64,000 nt of DNA from UBA9647 sp963739335. Its GTDB lineage: Bacteria > Bacteroidota > Ignavibacteria > UBA10030. A program made the position numbers and the translations under genes. This document shows positions 56,064-64,000 of the stretch, piece after piece; within the stretch, counting starts at the first letter, position 1, and each line of letters starts with the position of its first letter. The DNA lies in contig CAVUAC010000028.1 of NCBI GenBank assembly GCA_963739335.1, positions 30,817 through 94,816 on the forward strand, in the 5' to 3' direction. A model generated the notes under the pieces. That model ran no database searches and was not told the origin of the DNA. It saw nothing but the letters and a program-made list of their open reading frames with translations.

Positions 56064-58799
56064 TTACTGTAAAACCACCTTCACGGTTTCCCGGATCTTC
56101 TTCGCATCAACGACAACAGTCGCAACAGACTTCTCCTTGTCCCACGACCATCCCTCTCCCGCCTTCTGGCTCATCTCGACCTTGCGGCCGTTCACCGTCA
56201 CGGAGGCTGGTTTTGCGACGCCATGGAAACGAAGTTCATATGCCCTCGCTGCCGGCTGGGCGCTGAACTCTCCCTTCGTCGGGCCAACGGTCAACTCGTT
56301 GCGCCCTGCGCCTTTGTTGAACGAAATCGGCGTCCAGGCATGTTTGCCCGACCTGTAATCCAGGGAGGTTCCATCATCTTCATACATGTTGAATGATCCT
56401 GACTGAGAACCGTAGATATCGAGGATGAGGGCGTCGAGCGGTTTCTGATCCGAATACTGCATATCTGTCTGCATAGGAATGATGGCGCCGCTTTTCACAA
56501 AGAGAGGCATCCGGTCAAGCGGATATTTCTCGCGGATCGTCTTGTCCCCGGCATACTTCTGGCCGGTGAAGTAGTCGATCCACTCTCCGGGCGGCAGGTA
56601 GACCTCCTTTACGCCCGCCGAGTCGGTGACGGGAGCGACCAGGAATTCCTTGCCAAAGAGATACTCTCCGGGATATGAGTAAGCCTTGCTCGCAGATGGA
56701 TACTCAAGATACAAAGGACGCGCAATCGGCAGTGACTGGTCGGTGGCGACGCGACAGTACGTGTAGATGTACGGGAGAAGACTATAACGAAGGCGGAAGT
56801 ACTTCTTTGCGAATTCCATTCCTTTGTCGCCATAGGTCCACGGCATCCTCACGTTTCCCTCTTCGGGATTTTCGTGAGCGGAGTGAAGCCGCAGGAATGG
56901 ACTGAACACGCCGAACTGAACCCATCGAGCGTACAAATCAAAGCTCGTGTTCGCTCCGATGAATCCACCGATGTCGTGCGTGATGTAGGGCATGAGGACG
57001 TTTCCGCCCTGAGCAGTGAAGGGAACCTCATAGGCGAGGACCTCCCATTGCGAGTACGTGTCGCCGGTGAAGTACGACGGATAACGATGGCTCCCCCATC
57101 CGCCGTACCGGCTGAAGATGAAACCTCTTTTCTTCGTATGCTCTTCGGTGGAATTATAAAAGATCCGGTTCGTCCACAACTGGTTGTTCAATCCTTCCAT
57201 TTCGCAGGCTCCACTCCCGCCATCGACCCACCAGAAACTCACACCCTGGTCGAGCAGCGGATTATGGAGAATATCCATGAATGCTTGCGCCTGCAACTGA
57301 TTCGCCACATTGAACCGGAGACCTGTCGGCGGCTGCCTGTTCGCCAGCTTGTACGGAGCGGAGGTAATACCACCATCGCCTCCCCAGTCATTGACCCGAA
57401 GCGCGATCAGATTGTCCTCATTGCGCATGAGATACTGGTTGATGTCGGTGAACGTGATGGCACTGGCGACACTATTGCCCTTCGAGCCTTGATGAGTAAT
57501 ATTGGTGCCGTTGACGTAGAGGTCATACTCGTCATCCACGCCGCCGAAAATCAGATAGAGAGGGACAGGTGGCACGTTGACCGGAATGTTGATGGTTTGA
57601 CGATACCACGCCACTCCATCATAACCGGCGTATCCCTGCTCCTCCCACGGCTTGCCGGCTTGAACAGTCGCCCATCCGTCATCTTTGGTCTCAGGAGCAA
57701 ACCACTTCTCCTTCACACCAATGTCGGAGGGATCTGTCTTGAATTTCCACGCGGGTGCAAGCTCAAGGGTGTAGGTGGGCTTCTCCGGCAGAGGACGGCG
57801 CAACTCGTCACGCACCGCCGGCGCGTGACTGTCGTCGTCAGAGAGGACGCTCTCTTTTCCGTATCCCGGATGATCGTTGAGCGTGATTTTGAGTCCGCTC
57901 TGACGCGCCCAATCGAGAAACTCTTTCGGATTCGGGAAGATGGGACTCCAGTCGTATCCGCCTTTCCATCCGTAGTTATGCCAGCCGAAATCAAGTACGA
58001 GGACGTCAAGCGGGATGCCTGCAGTCCGGAATCGATCCACGATCTTCTGGACGTCCTTGTCCGTGTACTGGTACTTGTCCACAATCTTCGTGCCTGGGAG
58101 ATACTCATAGTTGAGATCGGTGATCCAGGCTCCAAGCGTGTAACGGGGAATCATCGGGATCGGGCCGCACAGCTCCGCATACCATTTCAACATCTGATTG
58201 TAGTCTTTGGCATAGTAGAAGAAGTAGAGGTCCTGACTCGCCATCTTTCTGCGAGGAGATATCCACGATGTGGATTGGTCCAGCTCCGGCGTGTGGCTGT
58301 CGTCCAAAACGAAATAGCCGCTTCGACTGAGAATCCCCGGCTGAACTTTCGGCAAACGATCTTTCCGCAGGCCGTCGAGCGAGTAGAGAATTCCGCCGAG
58401 GTTGGCTCGATCGGAATCTGCAAGAGTCCAGGTGATTCTCCTCTCACCCTCCTTCCACGTTATGTTGAGATTATCTTTGGTGAACCTTCCTGAGTTTACC
58501 TTGTAGCGAAGTATCAACTTCGATGTTTTGGCAACCATCCATTCCTTGTCGGCCCAGATTTCGAGCGGAATTTGCTTCCAATCGCGTTTGAGCACAACGG
58601 CGGTTGGTGCATCCGTGAAGTCGCTGGCCGGCGAGAACTCCATCCTTACGACCGACGGCGTAAGAAATTGAAACCGGGCGTCCCGGCAAATGACCCAGCT
58701 GCCTTCTTGCTTGCACTGTGCCTTGAGGTCCGGCCCCGCGATGAAGGAAATGGTGAGGATGATGAGAACTGTAGCCATAACACATATAATGTATCGCAT
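56064..58799 (-). CDS. GH31 family glycosidase with inserted beta-sandwich
   Basis: 911 residues, signal peptide MRYIICVMATVLIILTISFI. The TIM barrel (VLVLDFGWHNYGWKGG, GLKITLNDHPGYGKES) carries likely catalytic Asp526 (FWWVDGGSG, nucleophile position) and Asp580 (YFTGD, acid/base). Typical GH31 segments GGFIGANT and QFGVFSPFLRLHS follow, then C-terminal beta domains (YEDDGTSLDY). A roughly 130-residue carbohydrate-binding-like beta-sandwich (WYRQTINIPVN, GVDDEYDLYVNG) interrupts the barrel at about residues 345-500. It likely cleaves alpha-glucosides or alpha-xylosides. Confidence 0.92.
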   Translation of the reverse strand: MRYIICVMATVLIILTISFIAGPDLKAQCKQEGSWVICRDARFQFLTPSVVRMEFSPASDFTDAPTAVVLKRDWKQIPLEIWADKEWMVAKTSKLILRYKVNSGRFTKDNLNITWKEGERRITWTLADSDRANLGGILYSLDGLRKDRLPKVQPGILSRSGYFVLDDSHTPELDQSTSWISPRRKMASQDLYFFYYAKDYNQMLKWYAELCGPIPMIPRYTLGAWITDLNYEYLPGTKIVDKYQYTDKDVQKIVDRFRTAGIPLDVLVLDFGWHNYGWKGGYDWSPIFPNPKEFLDWARQSGLKITLNDHPGYGKESVLSDDDSHAPAVRDELRRPLPEKPTYTLELAPAWKFKTDPSDIGVKEKWFAPETKDDGWATVQAGKPWEEQGYAGYDGVAWYRQTINIPVNVPPVPLYLIFGGVDDEYDLYVNGTNITHQGSKGNSVASAITFTDINQYLMRNEDNLIALRVNDWGGDGGITSAPYKLANRQPPTGLRFNVANQLQAQAFMDILHNPLLDQGVSFWWVDGGSGACEMEGLNNQLWTNRIFYNSTEEHTKKRGFIFSRYGGWGSHRYPSYFTGDTYSQWEVLAYEVPFTAQGGNVLMPYITHDIGGFIGANTSFDLYARWVQFGVFSPFLRLHSAHENPEEGNVRMPWTYGDKGMEFAKKYFRLRYSLLPYIYTYCRVATDQSLPIARPLYLEYPSASKAYSYPGEYLFGKEFLVAPVTDSAGVKEVYLPPGEWIDYFTGQKYAGDKTIREKYPLDRMPLFVKSGAIIPMQTDMQYSDQKPLDALILDIYGSQSGSFNMYEDDGTSLDYRSGKHAWTPISFNKGAGRNELTVGPTKGEFSAQPAARAYELRFHGVAKPASVTVNGRKVEMSQKAGEGWSWDKEKSVATVVVDAKKIRETVKVVLQ

Positions 58800-59017
58800 T
58801 GTTAACCTCGGGAATGTGAAGATGTGAATCCAATCTGCTGTTGAAGGAACGGCTACGGTGCCATGAAGCTACTGCAGTTCACGATGAAAGGCAAGGTCAG
58901 ATGAGCATTCCGGCGTGCAGCGTGCAGATAGCAGACTGCAGATCGGGAGCTTTCGTCATGCTGCGTTCATCCTTTGCCGTCATTGACGATGCTATCGATG
59001 CGTTTTCTTGCCTGCAA

Positions 59018-60194
59018 TCACTCTACCAGTCTCCCGTACTTTTTCATTACCGCCTTCAAGCGGTCGTGAGGAATCGCATAGGCTTTGTTCCCATCTCTGC
59101 CTGTCATTGTTTCTGCTGCAACCAGTGCGTTCACGACTGCCTCTTCAGTTGCCTCCTCCGTCGCCCGAAAAATCGGATTGATCATCTCGTTCGGAAGCAT
59201 CGTGAGCTGTGCAAGGCCTTTTGTTTTGACCGCCTCTGGATTTGCTGTCGAGAATGCGATGAAGATGTCTCCCGAGGAATCCTCTCCCCTTCCTCCCAAC
59301 GATCCGATCCCCAACGCAACGCGGGTCGCAACACGCTTGAGTTGATGAGGAAGCAAGGGCGCGTCCGTAGCAACCACGACAATGATGGAGCCTGCACCCT
59401 CATCTACCTTCCCTCGCTCGGGCCTCAGGTCGGTGATTTCCTTTCCGACAGGAACCCCTGCGATTCGAAGCAAGTCTCGCGAGCCATAGTTAGCCTGAAC
59501 CAAAACACCAACTGTATACCCACCCGCCTTCTCGTCCAGTTTTCGAGATGAGGTTCCCGTACCACCTTTGAATCCGTGAGCAATCATGCCCGTCCCGCCG
59601 CCAACGTTACCTTCCGCAACCGGCCCGGACTTGGCGCCCTCCAGAGCTTGAAACACATGCTCCTTCTTGACGTGGAAGCCGTTGATATCGTTCAGGAATC
59701 CGTCGTATGTTTCCGCAACAACCGGCAAGCTGAAATCACCAGAATACCCTTCCCCTCCACCACGCTTGACGTTCCACTCAATCACTGCATCTCGTACAAG
59801 ACCGACGCTGTGAGTGTTCGTGATGAGAATCGGCGTCACGAGAAAGCCGGACTCCTGAAGCCATGTCGTCCCCGTCATCTCTCCATTTCCATTGAGCGTG
59901 AACCAGGCGCCAAAAACGCGGTCGCGAAATTCTTTCCCCTTCGGAAAGATCGCGGTTACTCCGGTCCTTACAGGACCCTTGCCTACAACCAGCTTCCCAT
60001 CGCCAGAGATAATCGTCGAATAGCCGACTTCCACTCCCTTGACATCGGTGATGGCGTTGAAAAGCCCTGGCGTTCCATCGAACGGAACCCCGAGAATCGC
60101 GTGCACGAGGTTTGGTTTGTGAATGAGTTCCTTGAAGAGCTGCAAGAGTGAGAAGGAGGAGGGCAACGATCGTTCTGATTCGTTCAACCATCAT
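59018..60194 (-). CDS. P1-family peptidase (DmpA-like), frameshifted at the N-terminus
   Basis: N-terminal nucleophile peptidase made as one chain and cut at Gly-Ser; EGAGSIIVVVATDAPLLPHQL gives the nucleophile Ser. Other family segments: LNAITD-like FNAITDVKGVEVGY and VGGGTGMIAHGFKGG. The true N-terminus is a signal peptide (ERIRTIVALLLLTLAALQG) in another frame starting at 60191 or 60194; removing one base at about 60092-60098 joins KPRARD to LGVPFDG. The intact downstream frame opens at 60187 but would lack the signal. Confidence 0.9.
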
Positions 60195-60254
60195 ACATAC
60201 CCTTTCTGTCCATTTCGTTATCATTGCGGCATGCGTCAATTCGAGAAGTGCGAC

Positions 60255-60926
60255 CTAACTTCCTGCGTTGTCTAGCTTTCCCTCCTTCTGAAGGCGCCGG
60301 AAGAGTAAAAGAGGATAAAGAAGCCCGGCAACCAATACTGTAGGAACGAGCGTGACCAAAAGAACAATCACCAAATCCACTTTGAGCAAGGAGAGGACCA
60401 CGATCACCAGGCCGGCCGCCATGAACAGCCAGCCACCGAGGATATGCGTTTTCGCCCAGACAACGTCCGATGACAGCGTCCACGGGACACGAATCCCGAA
60501 GAACCAGTTCCTCGGAAGCTTCGGAAGGTAGTAGCCAATGAAGATGAACAAGAGTCCGAATCCTACGCCCAGGAGATGAACGCGCAGCTCTCCCTCCTTC
60601 GCCGCGATAATGCTCAAGACGTAGATGTAGAGAATAAACACAAGTGCGAAGTCGCGAAAGATGAGCAGGATGTGGTATTTACTCTGGATTTTCTTCCACA
60701 GAGGATCAATGAACGGAATGAAGGTGAGGAGCAGGTAGATCCCCAAGACCATTCCGACCATGATGAGCATGAAATCCAGCTTTGGCGAGAACGCGTCTGC
60801 AATTCCCTTCGCGTTAAAATGAGAGGGAATCGATTCTGGCAGACCTGGATAGAAAACGGCAGACAGGGCACAGACCAGAATGACTATGCCGAGAGGGAAC
60901 AATTCCCTCTTGATTTTCCAGTTCAT
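60255..60926 (-). CDS. SdpI-like DUF1648 membrane protein
   Basis: 223 residues from M at 60926 (MNWKIKRELFPLGIVILVCA). Six or so transmembrane segments; DUF1648 start (LPESIPSHFNAKGIADAF) and SdpI-like end (RNWFFGIRVPWTLSSDVVWAKTH). SdpI gives immunity to a Bacillus toxin; in other genomes the role is mostly unknown. Confidence 0.85.
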   Translation of the reverse strand: MNWKIKRELFPLGIVILVCALSAVFYPGLPESIPSHFNAKGIADAFSPKLDFMLIMVGMVLGIYLLLTFIPFIDPLWKKIQSKYHILLIFRDFALVFILYIYVLSIIAAKEGELRVHLLGVGFGLLFIFIGYYLPKLPRNWFFGIRVPWTLSSDVVWAKTHILGGWLFMAAGLVIVVLSLLKVDLVIVLLVTLVPTVLVAGLLYPLLLFRRLQKEGKLDNAGS

Positions 60927-61056
60927 AGATGACCTCCTTGCACTTTTTTCGAAGAGTTGTCCCGCGACATCAGATCTCCCATCCAATCGCGCTGGCAAGT
61001 TGTTGAAGAATTGCGTTCGACGAGATCGTCGAACCACCTCGGAAGAGGTTCTTTCA

Positions 61057-61482
61057 TTACACACCCCTCCCGTCCCCCTCTAAGGGGGACCACAGGGGGT
61101 CAGAAACCAAGGCTGACCGCAGTTTCACATGCTCAATAATGTCCTGCACCACGCCATCTTCATTCTGAAGGACATCCAGGTTGGAATACCTCACCACTTC
61201 CTGACCCATCGCTCGCAGATACTCGTCTCTCTCGACATCATTCCGCATCCCCTCGCTCGAGTAATGCTGGCTTCCGTCAAGTTCAACCATGAGCCTGGCT
61301 TTGACGCAATAGAAGTCGACGATATACGGTCCAAGAGGAACCTGGCGACGGAACTTCAGGCCGAGCTGATTTCTCCTCAGCAATGACCACAGCTTGCGTT
61401 CGGCGTCCGTCATCTGTCTACGGAGTACTCGTGCAATCGGTACTAACGATTTTGAATATTGCGGAAAATGTTTCTTCATCAC
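61057..61482 (-). CDS. DUF559 / Vsr-like endonuclease, copy C
   Basis: 141 residues, intact (MMKKHFPQYSKSLVPIARVL). Core LGLKFRRQVPLGPYIVDFYC and MVELDGSQHY with acidic candidate metal ligands. The C-terminal extension (WSPLEGDGRGV) is encoded by the palindrome itself. Left end: CCCCCTCTAAGGGGGACCACAGGGGGTCAG. Right end: GACCTCACCCGTACCCCCTCCTGGAGGAAAGGGATCC. It is the best preserved gene-bearing unit. Confidence 0.9.
   Translation of the reverse strand: MMKKHFPQYSKSLVPIARVLRRQMTDAERKLWSLLRRNQLGLKFRRQVPLGPYIVDFYCVKARLMVELDGSQHYSSEGMRNDVERDEYLRAMGQEVVRYSNLDVLQNEDGVVQDIIEHVKLRSALVSDPLWSPLEGDGRGV
61062..61100. repeat. Left end of the DUF559 copy C unit
   Basis: CCCCCTCTAAGGGGG hairpin followed by ACCACAGGGGGTCAG; corresponds to the left hairpin of gene-free repeat units. 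Confidence 0.8.
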
Positions 61483-61485
61483 TCA

Positions 61486-61535
61486 GACCTCACCCGTACC
61501 CCCTCCTGGAGGAAAGGGATCCTCAGGTCCTCTTT
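61486..61535. repeat. Right end of the DUF559 copy C unit
   Basis: GACCTCACCCGTACCCCCTCC, then TGGAGGAAAGGGATCCTC. Same order and the same GGATCCT as the right end of the unit at 41890-41985. Confidence 0.8.
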
Positions 61536-61803
61536 GGCTGGACATCAATATTCTCAAACACTCTCATTCCTTCGCCTTTGCTTTCTTGGCGCCCTGCTTC
61601 CTTCCAACGGGATTAGTGGAAGGCTAGGGTGTCCTCCGTTCTTACGGCGGAGGGATGTGTTCTATTTGTCTCGCTGTAGTTTCCTTCTTCATCAGCCCTC
61701 TAGCGCCTCACTTCGAAGGTATGCGCGATCGCCTACCCAGCGCTGTGCCGAAACCTTTTCTCACCCCCGGCATCGCTTCTCACCATCTCTCGTCCCGTGC
61801 TTC
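61536..61803. other. Intergenic after the DUF559 unit
   Basis: No gene recognised; T/C-rich stretches near 61560-61700. Holds the 3' side of the oxidoreductase gene, with no clear terminator. Confidence 0.4.
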
Positions 61804-63120
61804 TTAGATTGGCGGCGTTTTGCCCGGGACGGCGACCTCGAGCGGCGGCAATGCGATCCAATCGAAGCGGGGCGGTGTGAGATCGAGCTTGGAGGCGTTC
61901 ATGACCCAATCCCAGCTCAGGGCACGGCCAGTGTAGGCGCTCATCCGACCCATGATGGCCGTCAGCGTGCTTTCGGCCACCTGCCTGCCTTCGTTAAGGG
62001 GCTTGCCGGACTTGATCCCGGCGATGAGATCGATATGCTCCTGAACATACGGATTGGGGGACGCCTTCCCGGGTACGTACGGTTTGGTACCCTTGATGTA
62101 GCCGTCGGCCGAGTCGGTGTACGAGAAACCCCTGGTGCCGACCACTCGCTCCGAGACGTTGTCTTCTGCACCGGCAGTCTGGCGGCACATGCTCAGAACC
62201 CTGGCACCGTTGGGGTATTCGTACTCGACAGCGAAGTGATCGAAGACGTTGCCGAACATGGGATCAGTCCGGGCCGCCCGGCCCCCCATACCCATACACT
62301 TCACAGGGTGAGATCCCATGGCCCAGTTCAAAACATCAAGGTTGTGGACGTGCTGCTCAACGATGTGGTCGCCGCTACACCAGACCGTGAAGAGCCAGTT
62401 CCGGACCTGCCATTCCATGTCCGACCATTTCTTGATAATCCGGTCGGCCCAATTCTGTGCAGCCCTCTCAATCCACAATGCGCCCATATTCCAGTAGCAC
62501 TGGCCAGCGACAACCTCGCCAATATCGCCCGCCCGGATGCGCTTCATGATCTCGACGTAATGAGCTTGGTGGCGACGCTGCGTGCCGGCGACCATGGATA
62601 GGCGCTTCTGCGCGGCCAGATCCGAACTGGCTATGACAGAGCGTACGCCTGCCGGATCGACGGCAACCGGCTTCTCCATGAAGACGTGTTTCCCGGCCTC
62701 CACGGCGGCTTGAAGGTGCTGGGGCCTGAAGACTGGAGGCGTGCCCAGGATTACCAGATCCACGTCAGCGGCCAGGACCTTCTTGTAAGCGTCGAAGCCC
62801 GTGAAGCAAGTTTCCGGTGTAACAGCTAGGTTTTCTTTCTTAAGCTTTGCCTTGAGATTGTTCAGCGATCCCTCGAGCATGTCGGGGAAGAGATCGGCGA
62901 GAGCCGTGATGACGACATCGGGTGAGGCCTCAACGCAGTCGATCGCAGCTCCCGTCCCGCGGCCGCCGCAACCGATGAGCCCCACACGGATCTTTTCCGT
63001 GCCCGCGGCATAGAGTATGCTGCTGCCGGAAACAGCCGCTGCAACGGAGGCTGCCGCCGTTGTCTTGATAAAATCCCGCCTGGTCATGCCCGGCGTCGCG
63101 CTTTTCACATTGTCGTCCAT
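61804..63120 (-). CDS. Tat-exported Gfo/Idh/MocA-family oxidoreductase
   Basis: 438 residues. Twin-arginine signal TRRDFIKTTAAASVAAAVSG, then the nucleotide-binding motif VGLIGCGGRGTGAAIDC, EKPVAVDPAGVR (conserved Lys-Pro) and the substrate-side DHFAVEYEYPNGARVLSM. Exported members act on sugars or cyclitols, often with a bound cofactor. It is followed upstream on the same strand (36 nt gap) by a TIM-barrel isomerase-like gene, a frequent pairing in sugar catabolism. Confidence 0.92.
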   Translation of the reverse strand: MDDNVKSATPGMTRRDFIKTTAAASVAAAVSGSSILYAAGTEKIRVGLIGCGGRGTGAAIDCVEASPDVVITALADLFPDMLEGSLNNLKAKLKKENLAVTPETCFTGFDAYKKVLAADVDLVILGTPPVFRPQHLQAAVEAGKHVFMEKPVAVDPAGVRSVIASSDLAAQKRLSMVAGTQRRHQAHYVEIMKRIRAGDIGEVVAGQCYWNMGALWIERAAQNWADRIIKKWSDMEWQVRNWLFTVWCSGDHIVEQHVHNLDVLNWAMGSHPVKCMGMGGRAARTDPMFGNVFDHFAVEYEYPNGARVLSMCRQTAGAEDNVSERVVGTRGFSYTDSADGYIKGTKPYVPGKASPNPYVQEHIDLIAGIKSGKPLNEGRQVAESTLTAIMGRMSAYTGRALSWDWVMNASKLDLTPPRFDWIALPPLEVAVPGKTPPI

Positions 63121-63156
63121 ATTGTCTCCTGTAGAATGTCGTTGAGTGTGGTTACA

Positions 63157-64000
63157 TTAGAAATTGTCGCAGGCTCGATAAGAATCGATGACCGCTTTTT
63201 CACCCTCTTCGCCGGGCAGACTTTTGCCGTGCTCCATGCACAGGACGCCCTGGTAACCCTTGCCATGGATATGCTTGAAGATCGTCCGGTAGTTGAGCTC
63301 GCCTGTGCCCGGTTCTTTTCGTCCGGGCGTGTCGCCGACATGAAAGGCGCTGATCTCATCCCAGCAGCCATCGATGTTGGGGATGATGTTCCCTTCGCTG
63401 ATCTGCTGGTGGTAGATGTCATCTACGATCTTGCAGCTCGGACTGCCGACGGCTCGGACAATCTCGTACGACTGGGACATCTTGGTCAGGAAGAGACCAG
63501 GGTGATCCTTGGGATTGAGAGGCTCGATCACGATCACGAGACCTGACGGCTCGCAGAGCCCTGCGCACCATTTCAGGTTCTCAATGACATTGGCTGTCTG
63601 GTAATCCCAGTCCAGGCTTTCGTCGTGGCGGCCAGGGACAACGAGAGCCAATTTGGTGTTCGTCCTCCCCGCTGTTTCAACCGCCGTTTTGAGCTTCGCT
63701 GCCATCATCTCGCGTACGGATTTGTCCCTGGTCACGAATGTCTTCACCGAGAAATCCGCATAGGTAACAAAAGGACCGATAGCCATGCCGAGGTGCGAAG
63801 TCTCCCGGGCAATGGCTTCCTGTTCAGCAACGGGACGGTTCATAAGGCCGTTGTCGAACATGGCCCGGAAGCCCTCGTCGGCCATGAATTTGATCTGATC
63901 GATGGGATTTTTCCCGGCGTGTTGCTCGAACATGCCCAGTGGCGGGGCGTACTCTGAGCTTGAACCCGGCCCCGTCCTTTTCGACTGTTTGGGATTGGCT
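63157..64000 (-). CDS. Hydroxypyruvate isomerase-like TIM-barrel protein, partial at the window edge, frameshifted
   Basis: The C-terminal 258 residues are intact: GMFEQHAGKNPIDQIKFMAD, IVIEPLNPKDHPGLF (Glu metal ligand), IVDDIYHQQISEGN and GTGELNYRTIFKHIHGKGYQG. Upstream, residues KDGAGFKL continue in another frame; dropping one base at about 63949-63960 joins them as FKLEYAPPLGMF. The start lies beyond position 64000, so a Tat or other signal cannot be excluded. Confidence 0.85.
   Translation of the reverse strand, partial: ANPKQSKRTGPGSSSEYAPPLGMFEQHAGKNPIDQIKFMADEGFRAMFDNGLMNRPVAEQEAIARETSHLGMAIGPFVTYADFSVKTFVTRDKSVREMMAAKLKTAVETAGRTNTKLALVVPGRHDESLDWDYQTANVIENLKWCAGLCEPSGLVIVIEPLNPKDHPGLFLTKMSQSYEIVRAVGSPSCKIVDDIYHQQISEGNIIPNIDGCWDEISAFHVGDTPGRKEPGTGELNYRTIFKHIHGKGYQGVLCMEHGKSLPGEEGEKAVIDSYRACDNF

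Overview
The window looks like a chromosome segment from a Bacteroidota/Ignavibacteriota-type (FCB group) heterotroph. This is inferred from outer-membrane beta-barrel proteins with carboxypeptidase-regulatory-like domains, several secreted thioredoxin-fold and LamG proteins, and Tat-exported sugar enzymes. GC is moderate and nearly all genes lie on the minus strand. The assignment rests on gene content only.

Layout. 0.2-3.8 kb: a single-chain restriction-modification enzyme. 3.8-5.1 kb: a gene-poor array of hairpins and direct repeats. 5.1-13.1 kb (minus strand, read right to left): a selenocysteine operon with a tiny membrane selenoprotein, a polytopic 4Fe-4S protein, selA, selB, a double-cubane-type iron-sulfur protein with its ATP-dependent activator, selD (itself interrupted by a Sec UGA) and tRNA-Sec with a terminator. 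13.3-19.4 kb: a BNR-repeat pseudogene and three secreted thioredoxin-fold genes. Two of these carry in-frame UGA at the first position of the redox CxxC motif (UxxC), so the operon and its clients sit together. 19.8-26.4 kb: a 1869-residue protein joining aminotransferase folds to a PEP-carboxylase-like region, beside an SPFH protein. 26.5-34.4 kb: a rhamnose-type transporter, a large outer-membrane protein, RidA proteins, a serine hydrolase and a sugar-phosphate mutase-like HAD protein. 34.5-42.6 kb: secreted LamG, DUF296 and GlcG-like proteins, interspersed with DUF559 nuclease genes and a palindromic repeat family. 42.9-48.6 kb: an octaheme cytochrome with a truncated second copy, and an accessory block with a deaminase/ATPase fusion, a small gene between inverted repeats and a SLATT-like 2TM protein. 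48.6-64 kb: a triple membrane-enzyme fusion, an outer-membrane protein, peptidases, a GH31 glycosidase, a Tat-exported sugar-isomerase-like protein, an SdpI-like protein, a third DUF559 copy, and a Gfo/Idh/MocA oxidoreductase next to a TIM-barrel isomerase-like gene that runs off the right edge.

Functional reading. The clearest system is selenium-based. SelD would make selenophosphate, SelA would convert Ser-tRNA-Sec, and SelB would deliver it to UGA codons that are each followed by a bacterial-SECIS-like hairpin. Four genes show this arrangement. The products suggest an envelope thiol/selenol relay: a membrane Fe-S protein, a small UxxC membrane peptide and exported UxxC thioredoxins.

Caution. 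About eleven genes are interrupted by single-base indels or by stop codons without SECIS-like structure. This could be sequence error or real decay. The four proposed Sec codons stand out from these because each falls on a redox-active position and is followed by a hairpin.
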